Part shown: positions 1-4,988 of the stretch, piece after piece
Position numbering within the stretch: position 1 is the stretch's first letter
How the letters are laid out: each line of letters starts with the position of its first letter
IMG/VR virus record: IMGVR_UViG_3300035182_001366
Coordinates: 1-27,140 of that record
Origin: a virus
Direction: 5' to 3' (one strand)
DNA length: 27,140 nucleotides
Program-made: the position numbers and the translations under genes
The notes under the pieces: generated by a model
What the model was told of the DNA's origin: nothing
Databases searched by the model: none
Seen by the model: only the letters and a program-made list of their open reading frames with translations

Positions 1-111
1 AAGGTTGGTATCATTAAGGCCAGCCCTAGACAGGTCGGCGTTAGAGAGTTTAGCCTTAGGGCCGATTTCGTATTCAATACCGTTAACGGTAGTTTCATTG
101 TGTGACTCCAT
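1..111 (-). CDS. Pentapeptide-repeat protein, N-terminal part (cut by window start)
   Basis: Only the first 37 codons are inside the window. I chose the ATG at 109-111 because it puts the stretch VNGIEYEIGPKAKL in frame, and this closely matches the start of the downstream paralogue (INGVKYEIGPKANL). The reading then enters A(D/N)LxR-type pentapeptide units (NADLSRAGL). The upstream DNA and the first 90 bases resemble the neighbouring gene at 165-896, so the two are a tandem duplication that has since diverged. No clear Shine-Dalgarno is visible. The function of phage pentapeptide-repeat proteins is generally unknown; the fold is a right-handed quadrilateral beta helix. Confidence 0.7.
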   Translation of the reverse strand, partial: MESHNETTVNGIEYEIGPKAKLSNADLSRAGLNDTNL

Positions 112-164
112 TGTGAAGTGGGTGCCACCACTAATATCAGGTTTCGAGCCTACTGGCAAGACCT

Positions 165-896
165 TTAGGTGTGCCCTTCAGCTTCCTTACGGGTCATGAA
201 AAAATGGATACCCTTAGTGCACTCGACTCGGATATCATGGTCGTATTCGGGTTCGCAAATAGTTTCACCCACGACATACTTGAAATTTGGGCTAAAGAGC
301 GACTCAAACTCCTTTTCAGTACAAATCGAACCATCTCGATTGTAAGCCTCGACAACCTTAGCCTTATTGGTCCTACACTTACGACCGATAAGCGAAGAAT
401 TACGCTCACCGATGATTTCAAGCTCAAGAATAACGTTACCGAAAACCTTTTTCCACCCGGTAAAAACGCCAGTATCAGGGGTGATTTTGAAGTCGGGCAA
501 AATTGCCCCGGCAAGGTTAGCGTTAGACAGGTTAGCCCCAGTGAGGTTAGCCCCAGTAAGGTTAGCCCCAGTAAGGTTAGCCTCAGAAAGGTTGGCCCCG
601 ACAAGGTTAGCCTTAGAAAGGTTAGCGCTAGACAGGTTAGCCTCAAACAGGTAAGCCTCAAACAGGTAAGCCTCAAACAGGTTAGCCCCAGTAAGGTTAG
701 CCTCAGACAGGCGAGCGTTAGACAGGTTAGCGCTAGACAGGTTAGCGTTAGACAGGTCAGCCCCAAACAGGTAAGCCCTGACAAGGTTAGCCTTGTAAAG
801 GTTAGCTCTGAAAAGGTTAGCCTTGTAAAGGTTAGCTCTGAAAAGGTTAGCCTTAGGGCCGATTTCGTACTTGACGCCGTTAATGGTCATTTCCAT
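165..896 (-). CDS. Pentapeptide-repeat protein with conserved C-terminal domain
   Basis: A 243-residue protein. Residues 1-13 form a short leader, followed by about 25 tandem five-residue units of the A(N/D)Lxx type (NANLSSANLSNARLSEANL and similar), which fold as a right-handed beta helix. The last 110 residues leave the repeat and contain GRKCRTNKAKVV and VECTKGIHFF, a C-terminal module often seen behind pentapeptide repeats in phage proteins (DUF5758-like). The ORF is open upstream to 1013, but I start at 896 because GGAG lies eight bases before that ATG and the repeat leader of the paralogue starts at the same place. The DNA shows the repeat as 15-base units on both strands, which creates long spurious ORFs on the plus strand. 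The role is unknown. Confidence 0.85.
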   Translation of the reverse strand: MEMTINGVKYEIGPKANLFRANLYKANLFRANLYKANLVRAYLFGADLSNANLSSANLSNARLSEANLTGANLFEAYLFEAYLFEANLSSANLSKANLVGANLSEANLTGANLTGANLTGANLSNANLAGAILPDFKITPDTGVFTGWKKVFGNVILELEIIGERNSSLIGRKCRTNKAKVVEAYNRDGSICTEKEFESLFSPNFKYVVGETICEPEYDHDIRVECTKGIHFFMTRKEAEGHT

Positions 897-1019
897 TGTG
901 TGACTCCGTGGTGAAGAGCGCGCAACCATTAATATCAGGTATTTCATGCGGAGAACAGAGTATTCGAAACTCACACCTTTTAAAGATGCCGTCTGCTTAG
1001 CAGGCAGCGCCACAACCTC

Positions 1020-1084
1020 AGTGGTTTATTCTCCAAATCGAACCCGCATGAAGAAACTGTCATATTCGGTTCGGGAACTTCATG
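1020..1084 (-). repeat. tRNA-like remnant with 9-bp inverted repeat
   Basis: CGCATGAAG and CTTCATGCG form a perfect inverted repeat around a 24-base loop. Next to it, on the minus strand, is GGGTTCGATTTGG, which looks like an isolated tRNA T-arm without a matching 5' half. It is probably the debris of a tRNA gene just downstream of tRNA-Ser. Confidence 0.4.
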
Positions 1085-1172
1085 CGGAGGAGGTAGGAGT
1101 CGAACCCGGCCCTTATTCAGAGCTATCGGTTTTCAAGACCGACCTCACGTTGCCGTTGTGAGCGCCCCCTCC
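1085..1172 (-). tRNA. tRNA-Ser(UGA)
   Basis: The acceptor GGAGGGG pairs with CTCCTCC. The anticodon loop is CTTGAAA on a 5-bp stem. A class II variable arm (GCTCT/AGGGC) is present, as expected for serine tRNA. The T-loop is TTCGACT, but only three of five T-stem pairs form. No encoded CCA. Confidence 0.85.
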
Positions 1173-1173
1173 A

Positions 1174-1380
1174 TTACTTCCAATTCTTAAGCTTCTTCTT
1201 TACGCCGTGCTTTGCAAAACGCTTGATATTTTCACCACCATGAGCCGGGCAGTGGTCGCAAACCCACAAAGACCTTGTGTCAGCTTTTTCTTCGGTACTA
1301 TTTTTAAGCTTGAGGACTTCCTTATCGGTTTCGAACACTTCTACCAGAACTTCAGCGGAAGCACAAGATTTAGATTCCAT
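1174..1380 (-). CDS. Small Cys/His protein inside the tRNA array
   Basis: This 68-residue ORF fills the gap between tRNA-His and tRNA-Ser exactly. The N-terminal half is acidic (VFETDKEVLKLKNSTEEK). It is followed by WVCDHCPAHGG, a CxxCxxH cluster that could bind zinc, and a very basic tail (KHGVKKKLKNWK). The ATG begins two bases after the tRNA-His discriminator, so the message would start inside or next to a processed tRNA end, and no clear Shine-Dalgarno is visible. I do not recognise the family. The snug fit and protein-like composition favour a real gene. Confidence 0.5.
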   Translation of the reverse strand: MESKSCASAEVLVEVFETDKEVLKLKNSTEEKADTRSLWVCDHCPAHGGENIKRFAKHGVKKKLKNWK

Positions 1381-1381
1381 A

Positions 1382-1456
1382 TTCGGTTGCCTGGACTCGA
1401 ACCCGACCCTTTTCTTTCACAGAGAAACGTGCCTTTGTCCACTACACTACAACCGC
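1382..1456 (-). tRNA. tRNA-His(GUG)
   Basis: The anticodon loop is CTGTGAA on a 5-bp stem, with T-loop TTCGAGT. The acceptor GCGGTTG pairs with CAACCGA except for a terminal G-A. The extra G at position -1 typical of histidine tRNA is not encoded. Confidence 0.88.
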
Positions 1457-1458
1457 AG

Positions 1459-1530
1459 CCCCATGTGACGGAATCGAACCGACCTCAATGCGTTGACGGC
1501 GCACCGGCCACACCAGCAGCCTCACACGGG
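1459..1530 (-). tRNA. tRNA-Asp(GUC), with C at position 33
   Basis: The acceptor CCCGTGT pairs with ACATGGG and the D-stem is GGCT/GGCC. Anticodon stem GTGCG/CGCAT encloses CCGTCAA, so position 33 is C instead of the near-universal U. The T-loop is TTCGATT. The first base pair is C-G, unusual for tRNA-Asp. Confidence 0.8.
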
Positions 1531-1537
1531 ATAAAAA

Positions 1538-1635
1538 GAAACAGGTCCTTAGTCGGAGGTATTCGCTCAAGAGTGCCTAGCTCTATCACTCGCAAGAGTC
1601 GCCGGGGGTTACGCACCCAGTGTCTGCGCCTGTTC
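1538..1635 (-). ncRNA. Candidate structured RNA between tRNA-Trp and tRNA-Asp
   Basis: About 98 bases closed by terminal pairing (minus strand GAACAGG with CCTGTTT). Inside are hairpins GGGT/ACCC, ACTC/GAGT, and AGAG-CTAGGCA-CTCT with a seven-base loop. It is tRNA-sized but lacks a TTCGA T-loop. It may be a degenerate tRNA or a small RNA co-transcribed with tRNAs. Confidence 0.3.
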
Positions 1636-1636
1636 A

Positions 1637-1707
1637 CATGCAATGTAGGAGTCGAACCCACGCTAACTAGTTTGGAGCTAGACGTGCTACCGTAACACTT
1701 ATTGCAT
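1637..1707 (-). tRNA. tRNA-Trp(CCA)
   Basis: The acceptor ATGCAAT pairs perfectly with ATTGCAT. The anticodon loop is CTCCAAA on TCTAG/CTAGT. The T-arm is GTGGG/CCTAC with loop TTCGACT. The D-arm (GTGTTACGGTAGCAC) is nearly identical to that of the tRNA at 4664-4733. Confidence 0.9.
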
Positions 1708-1717
1708 ATTACTTACA

Positions 1718-1791
1718 AGGGCCCTCAGGGAATCGAACCCTGCTTTCACTGCTTAACAGGCAGCCGCAATCACCAGACATGCCAAGAACCC
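1718..1791 (-). tRNA. tRNA-Asn(GUU)
   Basis: The acceptor GGGTTCT pairs with AGGGCCC. The anticodon loop is CTGTTAA and the T-arm CAGGG/CCCTG with loop TTCGATT. The discriminator is U, unusual for Asn. Confidence 0.92.
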
Positions 1792-1799
1792 AACTTCAG

Positions 1800-1871
1800 T
1801 GCTGCCCACAGGTATCGAACCTGTCTGTGTGGATTTTCAGTCCACTGCACATCCGTCTATGCCAGAGCAAC
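1800..1871 (-). tRNA. tRNA-Phe(GAA)
   Basis: The acceptor GTTGCTC pairs with GGGCAGC. The anticodon loop is CTGAAAA on GTGGA/TCCAC, and the T-loop is TTCGATA. Confidence 0.92.
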
Positions 1872-1891
1872 ATTGCTATACTTCTACTACA

Positions 1892-1965
1892 TAGTCCAGA
1901 GGGGACTCGAACCCCTAACTCGCGGATTTTAAGTCCGCTCCCTCTACCAGTTGGGGTACTGGACC
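1892..1965 (-). tRNA. tRNA-Leu(UAA), short variable loop
   Basis: The acceptor GGTCCAG pairs with CTGGACT. The anticodon loop is CTTAAAA on GCGGA/TCCGC, and the T-arm is AGGGG/CCCCT. The variable loop is only five bases (GAGTT), whereas bacterial leucine tRNAs normally carry a long variable arm. It is the first of four related Leu tRNAs in a row. TGTAGTA follows the discriminator. Confidence 0.9.
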
Positions 1966-1973
1966 AAAAACAG

Positions 1974-2047
1974 TAGCGAGAAAGGGATTCGAACCCTTAG
2001 CATCTGGTTTCTAAGACCAGTCCCTCTGCCAATTGGGGTACCTCGCC
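1974..2047 (-). tRNA. tRNA-Leu(UAG), short variable loop
   Basis: The anticodon loop is CTTAGAA on CTGGT/ACCAG, the acceptor GGCGAGG/TCTCGCT and the T-loop TTCGAAT. The variable loop has five bases. The D-arm TACCCCAATTGG is shared with its three Leu neighbours. Confidence 0.9.
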
Positions 2048-2052
2048 ATGTG

Positions 2053-2126
2053 TAGCCAAAATGGGACTCGAACCCATAACACCCGGTTTTTGAGACCGGT
2101 CCCTCTACCAATTGGGGTACTTGGCC
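2053..2126 (-). tRNA. tRNA-Leu(CAA), short variable loop
   Basis: The anticodon loop is CTCAAAA on CCGGT/ACCGG and the acceptor GGCCAAG/TTTGGCT. The variable loop has five bases. It is a close relative of the Leu tRNAs on both sides. Confidence 0.9.
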
Positions 2127-2131
2127 ATCAG

Positions 2132-2205
2132 TGCCTAGGGCGAGATTCGAACTCGCAACTCTACTGTTCTCAACAGTAGCCCTCTACCGATTGGGGTACC
2201 TAGGC
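2132..2205 (-). tRNA. tRNA-Leu(GAG), short variable loop
   Basis: The acceptor GCCTAGG/CCTAGGC is perfect. The anticodon loop is TTGAGAA on TACTG/CAGTA and the T-arm GCGAG/CTCGC. The variable region is short. With its three neighbours it covers UUA, UUG, CUA and CUY codons; CUG has no dedicated gene. Confidence 0.9.
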
Positions 2206-2300
2206 GAAAGCGTTGTAGGGTCAGTACCACGTAAAAGGTGGTACATTCCTACGCTGTGCCCCTTTCTATCGGGGTGCCTCTCATTTGGGCTAAACGCTAG
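2206..2300 (-). repeat. Hairpin-rich spacer
   Basis: It contains a 7-bp hairpin (minus GTACCAC, loop CTTTTAC, GTGGTAC) flanked by pairing GTAGG/CCTAC, then CCCC/GGGG around eight bases. The seven-base loop resembles a Lys anticodon loop, but no T-arm or D-arm accompanies it. It is either a tRNA relic or a structured RNA. Confidence 0.35.
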
Positions 2301-2382
2301 TGGGTTGTCAAGGAGTCGAACCTTGGTATGTCGCAATGACACGGGGTTACAGCCCGTTGCATAACCGTTCTGCCAACAACCC
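2301..2382 (-). tRNA. tRNA-Tyr(GUA)
   Basis: The acceptor GGGTTGT pairs with ACAACCC. The anticodon loop is CTGTAAC on ACGGG/CCCGT. The class II variable arm TGTC/GACA is as expected for bacterial tyrosine tRNA. The T-arm is CAAGG/CCTTG. Confidence 0.92.
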
Positions 2383-2410
2383 ATTGTTGGTATATTCTTT
2401 TGTGACTTGG

Positions 2411-2440
2411 ATTATAACAGGCTTTTACGGCTACTGTCAA
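2411..2440 (-). promoter_or_regulatory. Strong sigma70-type promoter for the Tyr-to-Ser tRNA module
   Basis: On the minus strand, TTGACA and TATAAT are separated by 18 bases, with TGT directly before the -10 (extended -10). It lies just upstream of tRNA-Tyr and would drive leftward transcription of tRNA-Tyr, the Leu set and onward. Both boxes are consensus. Confidence 0.85.
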
Positions 2441-2517
2441 GTTGTTTGATTCGTTTGTCTACTTCGACTTGGAGTAGCCTTGTGGGCCTATTAATTATCC
2501 AAGGAGCTATTAAACGA

Positions 2518-2574
2518 CAGACCTAGCCACAAGCCGCAAAGGCTTGACATGTGGCTATAGTTAAACGAGGTCTG
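2518..2574 (-). ncRNA. Triple-nested 57-nt stem-loop between tRNA-Gln and the next promoter
   Basis: Three perfect nested inverted repeats: CAGACCT/AGGTCTG outside, TAGCCAC/GTGGCTA in the middle and AAGCC/GGCTT inside around GCAAA. It sits downstream of tRNA-Gln and upstream of the promoter at 2411-2440, where other modules of the array have terminators, but no T-run follows. It could be a transcription stop, an RNA processing element or a protein-binding RNA. Confidence 0.55.
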
Positions 2575-2603
2575 CATATCGAGTTTCAGATTATAACTTC
2601 TTA

Positions 2604-2674
2604 CAGGCCACCCCCGAATCGAACGAGGACCATGTGGTTCAAAGCCACAGGCACTACCATTATGCAAGTAGCCC
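2604..2674 (-). tRNA. tRNA-Gln(UUG)
   Basis: The acceptor GGGCTAC pairs with GTGGCCT. The anticodon loop is CTTTGAA on TGTGG/CCACA, and the T-arm is CCTCG/CGGGG with loop TTCGATT. The discriminator is G. Confidence 0.92.
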
Positions 2675-2676
2675 AC

Positions 2677-3087
2677 TTACCAGTTTACTGGTGGATGATT
2701 CGCAAAGTAATCAACCACTCTTTTTACTGTTTCTTCGTGTACGTCTTGAATTGATTCTACCACAACTTCCTTGAGATAGTCAATGGGAATTTCACCGAAC
2801 CCCTGACTATTGTAGTCACCCAAAAACAGAAACGCCGGGTCAGCGTAAATCTTGACTCCTTTATCTAGGATGTAAAAAGTAAAGTAAGTACGGCTTTCTA
2901 GGTGACTTACTTCAACTTGGTCTATAAAGGGGTTTACTTCGTCCGTGCTTAATACTACCTTACCGCACGGTAGCTTGCAAGCTTTTAAATTATAGAAGCT
3001 GTCTCTTGCAATGTGAAGATTGGTGATTTCAGGGTCACAGCCGTGAAACCGCAGATAGTCTAGGTAGGCGTCGAGTGAAATCTGCAT
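2677..3087 (-). CDS. Hypothetical protein, 136 residues
   Basis: A soluble-looking protein of mixed alpha/beta composition beginning MQISLDAYLDYLRFHG. It is rich in aromatic and acidic residues with no motif I can assign. I prefer the ATG at 3085-3087, ten bases after the stop of the gene before it; an in-frame TTG at 3133-3135 would add 16 residues but overlap that gene. The stop falls three bases before tRNA-Gln, so the message is probably shared with the tRNAs. It is the last of three genes in a small operon (3531 to 2677). Confidence 0.7.
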   Translation of the reverse strand: MQISLDAYLDYLRFHGCDPEITNLHIARDSFYNLKACKLPCGKVVLSTDEVNPFIDQVEVSHLESRTYFTFYILDKGVKIYADPAFLFLGDYNSQGFGEIPIDYLKEVVVESIQDVHEETVKRVVDYFANHPPVNW

Positions 3088-3097
3088 ATTAGGCAGA

Positions 3098-3262
3098 TTA
3101 TCCCGGCTTGTACTCTTTGGTGCAGTGGCGCCCAACCATTTCTTCTAGAAATTTCACGTGCTTAGCAGCCTTCGCCAAAGTCTCTGCTGCTTCTAGAGGG
3201 GCAATTTCACCCTTAACTAGCTTTTCAGCAATAGAATCAATGATTTGCGAAGGAGTAAGCAT
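3098..3262 (-). CDS. Small helical protein, 54 residues
   Basis: It encodes a 54-residue, largely helical protein (MLTPSQIIDSIAEK...EEMVGRHCTKEYKPG). Its ATG overlaps the stop of the upstream gene as TAATG, a typical sign of translational coupling, and the ORF occupies the gap between its two neighbours. AGGAG-like sequence is not obvious, consistent with coupling. I do not recognise the family. The length and coiled, alanine- and lysine-rich sequence would suit a small regulator or subunit, but nothing proves a role. Confidence 0.65.
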   Translation of the reverse strand: MLTPSQIIDSIAEKLVKGEIAPLEAAETLAKAAKHVKFLEEMVGRHCTKEYKPG

Positions 3263-3531
3263 TAGTGAAAAGTCTCTAGCGGGCGGATTATAGACGACTC
3301 CCGATGAATATTCATCTTGACTCCACAGCAGCTAATGCGCATGACACTTGGACTAAAGAAAAGGATGGCTGCTTTTGAAGCAATGTCTTGCTTTATCGTA
3401 CAGTCGAAATCTGCGTCCTCAAGTGTAATGTCGAATTCATCCGGCAAGAAATACAGCGGATTCTTTTCGAGGATGCTCAGTAGCTCGTCTTCTACTGCTT
3501 CGACAATCGACAATGGCTTTTCTTTAAGCAT
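3262..3531 (-). CDS. Hypothetical protein, 89 residues
   Basis: It begins MLKEKPLSIVEAVEDELLSIL, followed by an acidic segment (DEFDITLEDADFD) and a C-terminal half with a CC pair (SCCGVKMN). It is the first gene of a three-gene operon lying between tRNA-Thr and tRNA-Gln and is coupled to the next gene by TAATG. A possible promoter lies immediately upstream, leaving almost no leader. The family is not recognised. Confidence 0.65.
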   Translation of the reverse strand: MLKEKPLSIVEAVEDELLSILEKNPLYFLPDEFDITLEDADFDCTIKQDIASKAAILFFSPSVMRISCCGVKMNIHRESSIIRPLETFH

Positions 3532-3543
3532 GAATTATATATT

Positions 3544-3573
3544 ACAATAGAATGCGGGTTTTGAATACGACAA
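3544..3573 (-). promoter_or_regulatory. Possible promoter for the three-gene operon
   Basis: Minus strand TTGTCG and TATTGT with an 18-base spacer, the same spacing as two promoters in the array. The boxes match consensus at four of six positions each, and the ATG follows about 12 bases after the -10. Confidence 0.35.
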
Positions 3574-3578
3574 ATTTA

Positions 3579-3664
3579 AGCTCCCTGTGGGATTCGAACC
3601 CACGATGGGGTATTAACCCTCTTGTTTACAAAACAAGTCTATTCGACCACTGTAGGAAAGGAGC
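3579..3664 (-). tRNA. tRNA-Thr(UGU) with long variable arm
   Basis: The acceptor GCTCCTT pairs with AGGGAGC. The anticodon loop is TTTGTAA on CTTGT/ACAAG and the T-arm GTGGG/CCCAC. The variable region is 17 bases with its own stem (GGGT/ACCC), a class II architecture normal for Ser, Leu and Tyr but not for Thr. The anticodon reads ACA; which synthetase charges it is uncertain. Confidence 0.85.
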
Positions 3665-3671
3665 ACTAATA

Positions 3672-3743
3672 TGCACCCTGAGGGATTCGAACCCCCAACC
3701 TTCGCGGTGTAGGCGCGTCGCTCTACCATTGAGCTAAGGGTGC
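3672..3743 (-). tRNA. tRNA-Val(UAC), with C at position 33
   Basis: The acceptor GCACCCT pairs with AGGGTGC and the D-stem is GCTC/GAGC. Counting from the D-arm gives anticodon stem ACGCG/CGCGA and loop CCTACAC. Position 33 is then C and the anticodon TAC. Shifting the loop one base would give ACA with a poorer stem. Confidence 0.75.
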
Positions 3744-4024
3744 ATGTCGGATTCTCTCTTCCGTGTCACGGTGTGTGCTGTATTGGCTGTACCGTTCTGC
3801 CTATTACTCCCCAGCACTGGGGAAGCCATCACCTTGGGGAAAGGCGGGCTCACGAGTCTATGAAACCTCCCCACTCGGAACTTTTTGAACTTGTATGTTC
3901 GTCGGTGCCAGCCGACGAATATGTGACGCTTCTGACTCACCTTGCGGACATTTTTGCTGAGACAATTGATACCAGTACCGTATACGGGTTTTGCTCCCGT
4001 CTGTCAAGGGAGAGAGCCTTGAGA
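3744..4024. other. Hairpin-rich stretch without a convincing gene
   Basis: About 280 bases with several strong inverted repeats: TTCGTCGG/CCGACGAA around six bases (3898-3919), CCCCAG/CTGGGG around CA, ACGGG/CCCGT with a seven-base loop, and TCAAGG/CCTTGA. The ORFs here run into tRNA genes. It may be degenerate tRNAs or structured RNAs. Confidence 0.4.
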
Positions 4025-4103
4025 CCTCACTAGAAGTCGAATACGGCATAACCGGGGATACCGATATACCAGACCGGTGTTTTTCCAACTGAACTAAGAG
4101 AGC
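4025..4103 (-). pseudogene. tRNA-Thr(GGU)-like gene with broken T-arm
   Basis: A good D-arm (TAGTTCAGTTGG) and anticodon arm (CCGGT, loop CTGGTAT, ATCGG; anticodon GGT) are present. The T-arm region is disrupted: TTCGACT appears about ten bases late with no paired stem, and no partner for the acceptor strand GCTCTCT is found. It is probably a decayed tRNA. Confidence 0.5.
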
Positions 4104-4108
4104 CCTAG

Positions 4109-4179
4109 AGGCCTGTATGGGAATCGAACCCATCTCGCCGGGTTTGCAATCCGGTGCCCTCCCAAAAGGCTAACAGGTC
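4109..4179 (-). tRNA. tRNA-Cys(GCA)
   Basis: The anticodon loop is TTGCAAA on CCGGA/CCCGG (one mismatch). The T-arm is ATGGG/CCCAT and the acceptor GACCTGT/ACAGGCC has one A-C mismatch. The discriminator is U, as usual for Cys. Confidence 0.88.
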
Positions 4180-4182
4180 TAG

Positions 4183-4253
4183 TCAGGTATGAAAGATTCG
4201 AACTTTCAATACCGGCTTCCGACGCCGGTAGGTTGCCATTACCGCAATACCTG
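4183..4253 (-). tRNA. tRNA-Pro(CGG)
   Basis: The acceptor CAGGTAT pairs perfectly with ATACCTG. The anticodon loop is GTCGGAA on CCGGC/GCCGG, and the T-arm is GAAAG/CTTTC. Confidence 0.92.
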
Positions 4254-4321
4254 AAAATTAAACTTCGTGTTCTTCAACAAATAAACGCACGAAGTTGACG
4301 GAACAAAATCTTCCGTCTGTG
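4254..4321. repeat. Two adjacent hairpins in a tRNA spacer
   Basis: ACTTCGTG/CACGAAGT encloses 17 bases, and GACGGAA/TTCCGTC is a perfect 7-bp stem with a seven-base loop. No T-run follows on either strand. Possible RNA processing or stability elements. Confidence 0.4.
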
Positions 4322-4393
4322 TATAAGGTGAGAATTTCGAAATCTCGACCTCTTGCGTCCAAGGCAAGCGCTCTTCCTCTGAGCTAACCCTAT
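4322..4393 (-). tRNA. tRNA-Pro(UGG)
   Basis: The acceptor ATAGGGT pairs with ACCTTAT and the D-stem is GCTC/GAGC. The anticodon loop is CTTGGAC on CTTGC/GCAAG, and the T-loop is TTCGAAA with one T-T mismatch in the stem. Confidence 0.9.
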
Positions 4394-4406
4394 ATGTTTA
4401 CTACAG

Positions 4407-4480
4407 TACCCGCTGTGGGATTTGAACCTACAGCCTCTCGGATATAAGCCGAGTGCTCCAACCAATTGAGCTAAGCGGGC
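4407..4480 (-). tRNA. tRNA-Ile(UAU)
   Basis: The acceptor GCCCGCT pairs with AGCGGGT. The anticodon loop is CTTATAT on CTCGG/CCGAG, and the T-loop is TTCAAAT. A UAU anticodon reads AUA directly, whereas most bacteria use a lysidine-modified CAU tRNA. The trailer CTGTAGTA follows. Confidence 0.9.
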
Positions 4481-4489
4481 AAATTACTG

Positions 4490-4560
4490 TGCGGGTAGCG
4501 GGGGTCGAACCCGCGCTGTCAGGGTGGAAGCCTGATGCCTTACCTCTTGGCTATACACGC
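4490..4560 (-). tRNA. tRNA-Gly(UCC)
   Basis: The anticodon loop is CTTCCAC on TCAGG/CCTGA and the T-arm GCGGG/CCCGC. The acceptor GCGTGTA/TACCCGC has one mismatch. Confidence 0.9.
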
Positions 4561-4575
4561 AACTTCATACTACAG

Positions 4576-4649
4576 TACCCCGTGTGGGAATTGAACCCAC
4601 TTCTCTGGCTTGAAAGGCCGGCATTCTAGACCATGTAAACTAACGGGGC
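4576..4649 (-). tRNA. tRNA-Glu(UUC)
   Basis: The acceptor GCCCCGT pairs with ACGGGGT. The anticodon loop is CTTTCAA on CCGGC/GCCAG (one mismatch), and the T-loop is TTCAATT. The trailer CTGTAGTA follows. Confidence 0.9.
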
Positions 4650-4663
4650 ATTACTTGCTACTG

Positions 4664-4733
4664 TGCGGTGCACGTGGGTCGAACCCGCGCCCTGAATTGG
4701 AGACCCAGAATGCTACCATAACACCTACACCTC
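4664..4733 (-). tRNA. tRNA, probably Gly(UCC), diverged from tRNA-Trp
   Basis: The D-arm (GTGTTATGGTAGCAT) matches that of tRNA-Trp. Anticodon stem CTGGG/TTCAG, with two G-T pairs, encloses TCTCCAA. Counting gives anticodon TCC with C at position 33; a one-base shift would read CCA (Trp) but breaks the stem. The acceptor GAGGTGT/GCACCGC has one mismatch. Confidence 0.7.
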
Positions 4734-4741
4734 ATACTTCA

Positions 4742-4813
4742 CAGGGGATGAAGGATTCGAACCTTCACGAACAGGTTCAGAGCCTGTCATACTAACCGTT
4801 ATATGAACCCCCT
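4742..4813 (-). tRNA. tRNA-Gln(CUG)
   Basis: The acceptor AGGGGGT pairs with ATCCCCT. The anticodon loop is CTCTGAA on ACAGG/CCTGT, and the T-arm is GAAGG/CCTTC. The discriminator is G, as in tRNA-Gln(UUG). Confidence 0.92.
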
Positions 4814-4892
4814 AAATACTACCGGTTTTACCCGGTAGGACACTCAACCATTTGTGTGGTCGCCACTTGTGTCAAGCGGCTTTCGCGGTGGT
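4814..4892 (-). pseudogene. tRNA 5'-half remnant
   Basis: The minus strand carries a D-arm-like ACAC/GTGT stem with a GG-containing loop, then a 7-bp hairpin CTACCGG/CCGGTAG where the anticodon arm would be. There is no T-arm or 3' acceptor before tRNA-Gln begins. A second hairpin GCCGCTTG/CAAGTGGC lies upstream. Confidence 0.35.
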
Positions 4893-4965
4893 AGGCCTCT
4901 TTGGGATTCGAACCCAAAACCTTCACGTTCGTAGCGTGCTGCTCTATCCATTGAGCTAAGAGGCC
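4893..4965 (-). tRNA. tRNA-Arg(ACG)
   Basis: The acceptor GGCCTCT pairs with AGAGGCC and the D-stem is GCTC/GAGC. The anticodon loop is CTACGAA. A34 would need deamination to inosine by the host TadA to read CGN widely. The T-arm is TTGGG/CCCAA. Confidence 0.92.
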
Positions 4966-4988
4966 ATTTACTTTACTGCTTACTACAG

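Noticed and set aside
481-860. CRISPR-like regular repeats
   Set aside because: Units are 15 bases without spacers and encode pentapeptides, so this is a coding repeat.
171-914. Long plus-strand ORF across the pentapeptide gene
   Set aside because: It is the reverse reading of 15-base repeats, whose period keeps other frames open; the minus strand gives a recognised protein family.
1207-1695. Plus-strand 162-residue ORF
   Set aside because: It lies antisense across three tRNA genes and has no ribosome binding site; the SRVPS-type patterns come from T-arms.
3734-3940. Minus-strand 68-residue ORF
   Set aside because: Its end overlaps tRNA-Val, it has no Shine-Dalgarno and its basic composition looks random.
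3950-4025. Plus-strand tRNA-like fold with a TTG anticodon
   Set aside because: Only the ACGGG/CCCGT stem-loop forms; there is no T-arm, D-arm or acceptor pairing, and position 37 would be C.
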